Assembly: GCA_949358305.1 (NCBI GenBank)
Contig: OX442315.1
Location: forward strand, 18,440,427 to 18,504,426
Length of the DNA: 64,000 bases
Reading direction: 5' to 3'
DNA from: Strigamia acuminata
Taxonomy: Eukaryota; Arthropoda; Chilopoda; Geophilomorpha; Linotaeniidae
The first letter of the stretch is position 1. Every line of letters begins with the position of its first letter. The notes under the pieces are model-generated. The model saw nothing but the letters and a program-made list of their open reading frames with translations. It ran no database searches and was not told the origin of the DNA. Both the position numbers and the translations under genes were made by a program. Positions 60,502-64,000 of the stretch are shown in pieces.

Positions 60502-63500
60502 GTATGTGTCCATTGACTTAACTCAACGGTATAACTCAAAAAATGTATTATTCTTTGCTGGAGGAGGAAAAAAGAATTGGATTTTGATTTATCTTGGTTT
60601 TTTATTTTTTTAAAAAATAAAACATAGGCTTGGACGGGAATTGAATACGTTTGCTTTTGTTTACGTTTTATTGTGTGCTCGGGGAAATTTGATTTTTAAA
60701 ATGCAGAGAAAGGGTCTGCAACCGGTCAGAAATTAATTAGGTTGTGTGCAGGTTTGATTTCAAAACCGCAGGTAATTGTGAGAGTGTTGGGCAGCGTTTT
60801 GTTATGGTTGAAGATATAAGGGTCCCTTCTTTTTTCTTTCTTTATTTTTCCGTCTCTCAGTTTATCATAATTAAACAAACTTGAGGGGCCAGGGAACAAA
60901 AGAGCCCCTAATAATTCACGCATTTAATAGAATTGTAGATAAAGAAGCGAGTGATGCTCCGAGTTTTAATTAATTAATATTCTAGTAGACTGCTACAATA
61001 GTGATTTGTATGTGCGTGCACCTGGATGGGGTTGAGCGTGGGCGGATTGATGGCAGATTGCTGTGGGGGAGGAAGGTTTTAAATAATAATAAAAAAAAAG
61101 ATACTAACGGATGATTTCATGTTGAGTGGAAATGAGTTGTTGGTCAAAATCAAATTTCACGTTGTTAATTTTGGGTATGGAAAAAAGAAATTGAATTGTG
61201 GGAACTTTTTCAGGTGGTAATTGAATTTTCTTTTTTTTTTTTATTATTTTGTTATTTATATTTTTTTTGAGTTTGTTTGCATAAGTTTTCTAACACTGCG
61301 CGGGACGCCAGTCTGCTTGGGAATTAAGAAACGAGCGTTATAAATTTTTTTTTTTTAAGTTTGTACTTAGAAGAGAGGAAAAAAAAGAGTTGGAATGACA
61401 TTTTGCCCTGACCGAAAATCATTTATAATCATAATTTTAATGACAATGAATAGCTGGCACCAATCCAACATCTTGAACTTTTTTAAATCTCCATATTCGT
61501 TTTTTTTGTTTTTGTTTATATTAATTCTTATTTTAACCCTTTTGGACCCACTACAGAGTCAAGACCTTGGCCTAAAAGGTTTTTGCTCTCTTATGGCGCG
61601 TGGGTGAAACGTTTCTTGTCTTGGATGAGACAAAACCAGGTGGAGATAAAAGAGTTTTGTGTTTTTTTTCTCAAAATTATTTGAAATTCGGTCGGAATTC
61701 TCCAGTGAAAAATATGTGAGATTTTTTAAATTAAATTTTTGTTTCTTATTTTTTTTTTGTTCTTATATTTTTTTTGCGTGTCCGATTCCTTCTTCGGAGA
61801 GGTCGTTATAAAGAAAGAGTTCAGTGACCAACTGTTCTTGGGTTTTCAAGGTCAACTTAACTTCCTTACCCCTTTCGGATTCACCCACACTGGAGAATGC
61901 CAAATCTTTTCAGCCTCCAAGGCTGATATTTTTTATTTTTTTTACTTTTTTTTGATAATCTTTATCAGAGAGAGAGAAAAACTTACATAACCTGATTTTC
62001 GGTTCAGGTTTTTTGTTTTTTTGTTCCCTTACTTTTTTTTTTTTGCTTCTGTCTTTTCTTTCCTGGCTCTCTTTCTCACACGATGTACATGAAACCTTGA
62101 TTCAAACAAACAAGCGAAATTTATAATTATTTTTTTGTTTGTTTATTGAAATTTAATTTTTTTTTTTTAGCTGCAGTTTAATTTCCTTATTTTTCTAATT
62201 AAAAAAGAAGTAAACATCGCACGGAATGAAATTGAGAGCAAATTGCGAATTGGGGTTTGGGTGTGTGGGTTTTCTATGTGTGTTATGGACCTTGAACTTT
62301 TTTTTTATACCCTTCAAGGGTTTTCAAAAAAAATTCCACGTGGAGGCAATTAAGGGATCCCTGGGGCCAAGGATTTTTTTTTTTTTTGAGTTTCAAAAAA
62401 AGTCATGAAGGGTTTGTGGAACCCAGCCGTTTTTAGTTTGTTCTATTTCATTTTTTTCTCGTTTCTTTTACTTTTTCGCTTCTATTTCATTTTTCCTTCT
62501 TTTTTTCCGGCGAAATCTTTGCTCTGATTTTTTTTTTAGGTATTTCATAATATTATAGAAATTAAAAGTTTTTTAAAAAGGTTTTTTTGGGGGTTTTAAA
62601 TGATTTTTTTCTTAGTTCTCGATTTTCTTACTGAAGGTCGAAAGATAAGGTTTTTAAGGAAATAAAAATCAAAGAGAGAGGAGTTGTTCATCAAGGACTC
62701 TTTTGGTTTGGGTGGATGAAAAAAATTGTAATTTTAAATTATAAAAAAAAAAAATTTAAGAAAATTAACTCTTTTTTTTTATTAGATTTAAATTGTTATT
62801 TATTTAGGTCGTTTTAAAATGTAATTCATTATCGCTAAGACAGTTTTTAATGCGTTTTTCCTTTTAATTTTAACATTTTAAAACGTAATCACACTTGTAC
62901 CAATATTTGTCTATTCCGACTATTTTTAAGGCAATTGAATTTGTTATGCAAATACTGTTACGAAGTTAAAAATTTATAATAAAACAATCAACCTAATTAA
63001 TCGCTGACGTGTACACACAACGAGCAGACGTCTTTAGTGCAAAGAAATAACGGCCAGATCACATTTCAGTAATCATATTTTTTGGTTTTATTGCAAATGA
63101 TTAATATAACATTTGTTTTTTCTTCAATTTATTTAAAACATCGACGTTAAAAATTTACTGTTAGGAAAAACGGTATTGAAATAATAAAAAAAAAATTGTT
63201 GCTAATGCCATCTAGTGTAAATTTGAGGCATTTTATCTTCGCTCTTATTTTTCCATTTATTAAATACACAATGGATGAGTTGAGTTCCACCACGGTTAAA
63301 TAATTAACCCATCGTATATACAAGAAATGTCATGAATTTAAAATTCCAAATTTGTTTCAACTTTCTGGATTAAACCCTAAGTTTACATTTGGGAGTAATA
63401 TTTTTTGTCGTCTGAACTCCCAAGACCGAATCAAAGAAAAACCAACAGAAGCAACTTGTAGCGCTTGAAGGAAAGGAGCTGAAGAAAAATGCAATCAGAG

Positions 63501-64000
63501 AATCTTTGAATTGACAATCCTTATTGTCCTACACTGAATTAAATTATTTTTATTCTATTAATAATTAAGTATTTACTTTATGATTTTTTTGTGGGGGTTT
63601 TAAAAATGAAAGATGAAAGTTTAATATTTTTTATCTGTTGGCGACTGGGGTTTGTAAAGAAATGGGAATTGGTGGTCGGTTAGCCCAGTCAGGTGTATGA
63701 ACGGCTTTAAATGTCGACTGAAATATAGTTATGAGCGCCTATAAAAATTTTATGGTCAACCTGCGTTTGGGGCAGGGACGAAGGGGTGGGTAAATACTTA
63801 TGCAGGAATGTGGTAAGGGGTAAAAAGTCATTAAACTTAACCTCTTATAGCACCCTTTTCCTTCATTTCCTGTGAGTCTGCAGTGGTAGTTGACCTTACA
63901 GGAAGTCTTTGTTTTTTAAATGAGAAATTAAAACAAGTAACACAAAAATAAAATATTTTTTTTTTGGGTTTTGTTACAAGTATTTTGATTTTGAAGAAAT
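60502..64000 (+). other. nab intron running off the window
   Basis: No NCD2 exon is seen here, so this is probably the start of a large intron. It is AT-rich with T runs. Items of note: an open stretch at 61,780-61,930 on + (SDSFFGEVVIKKEFSDQ...) of unknown meaning, one inverted copy of the CACGTGGAAT8 word (62,326-62,342), and a CTCF-like word tgccatctagtgt at 63,206-63,218. Confidence 0.6.

Noticed and set aside
172-61542. AAAGGGTT as telomere-derived repeat
   Set aside because: Copies are single and scattered, not tandem, and do not match the arthropod TTAGG unit.

Overview
The window is eukaryotic nuclear DNA from an invertebrate, most likely an arthropod. Its one clearly identifiable gene encodes a NAB (NGFI-A/EGR-binding) co-repressor, whose NCD1 segment and KKKICKELE segment look protostome-like. 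The genome is AT-rich, with long T runs, large introns and scattered GC-rich islands. There is no sign of bacterial gene organisation, and no rRNA, tRNA, CRISPR array or autonomous transposon ORF was found. Species is not determined.

Layout. (1) Positions 1-13,900 are AT-rich, T-run-rich sequence with GC-richer islands. They contain a well-delimited 139-bp exon candidate (8,916-9,054), a promoter-like motif cluster near 3.2 kb and several pentamer microsatellites. (2) Positions ~13,900-37,800 have a different texture: fewer long T runs, almost none of the AAAGGGTT motif common in the flanks, and most of the TAGGCCTA palindromes. This domain holds a nested minisatellite (17.6-19.9 kb), a hairpin-rich element tail, and about ten short exon-like open stretches on both strands with splice-like borders, none of which I can name. 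One carries an in-frame stop. (3) Positions 39,300-41,080 form a GC-rich promoter-like island with a strong splice donor at 40,126/40,127, the probable 5' leader of Nab. (4) Positions 50,035-60,501 carry the first five coding exons of Nab on the + strand, including a probable 21-nt microexon. The remaining NCD2 exons must lie beyond 64,000.

Working together. The only functional unit that can be described is Nab: a nuclear co-repressor with an N-terminal EGR-binding/oligomerisation domain (NCD1), a Pro/Gln-rich linker, and the beginning of the NCD2 repression domain. The introns contain a 31-bp minisatellite, a 76-codon unassigned ORF and many AAAGGGTT octamers. The most unusual signal is this octamer: 31 exact copies counted by eye, 25 on the + strand, strongly depleted from the central domain. 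All exon calls outside Nab rest on open frames and splice-site appearance only, and are low confidence.
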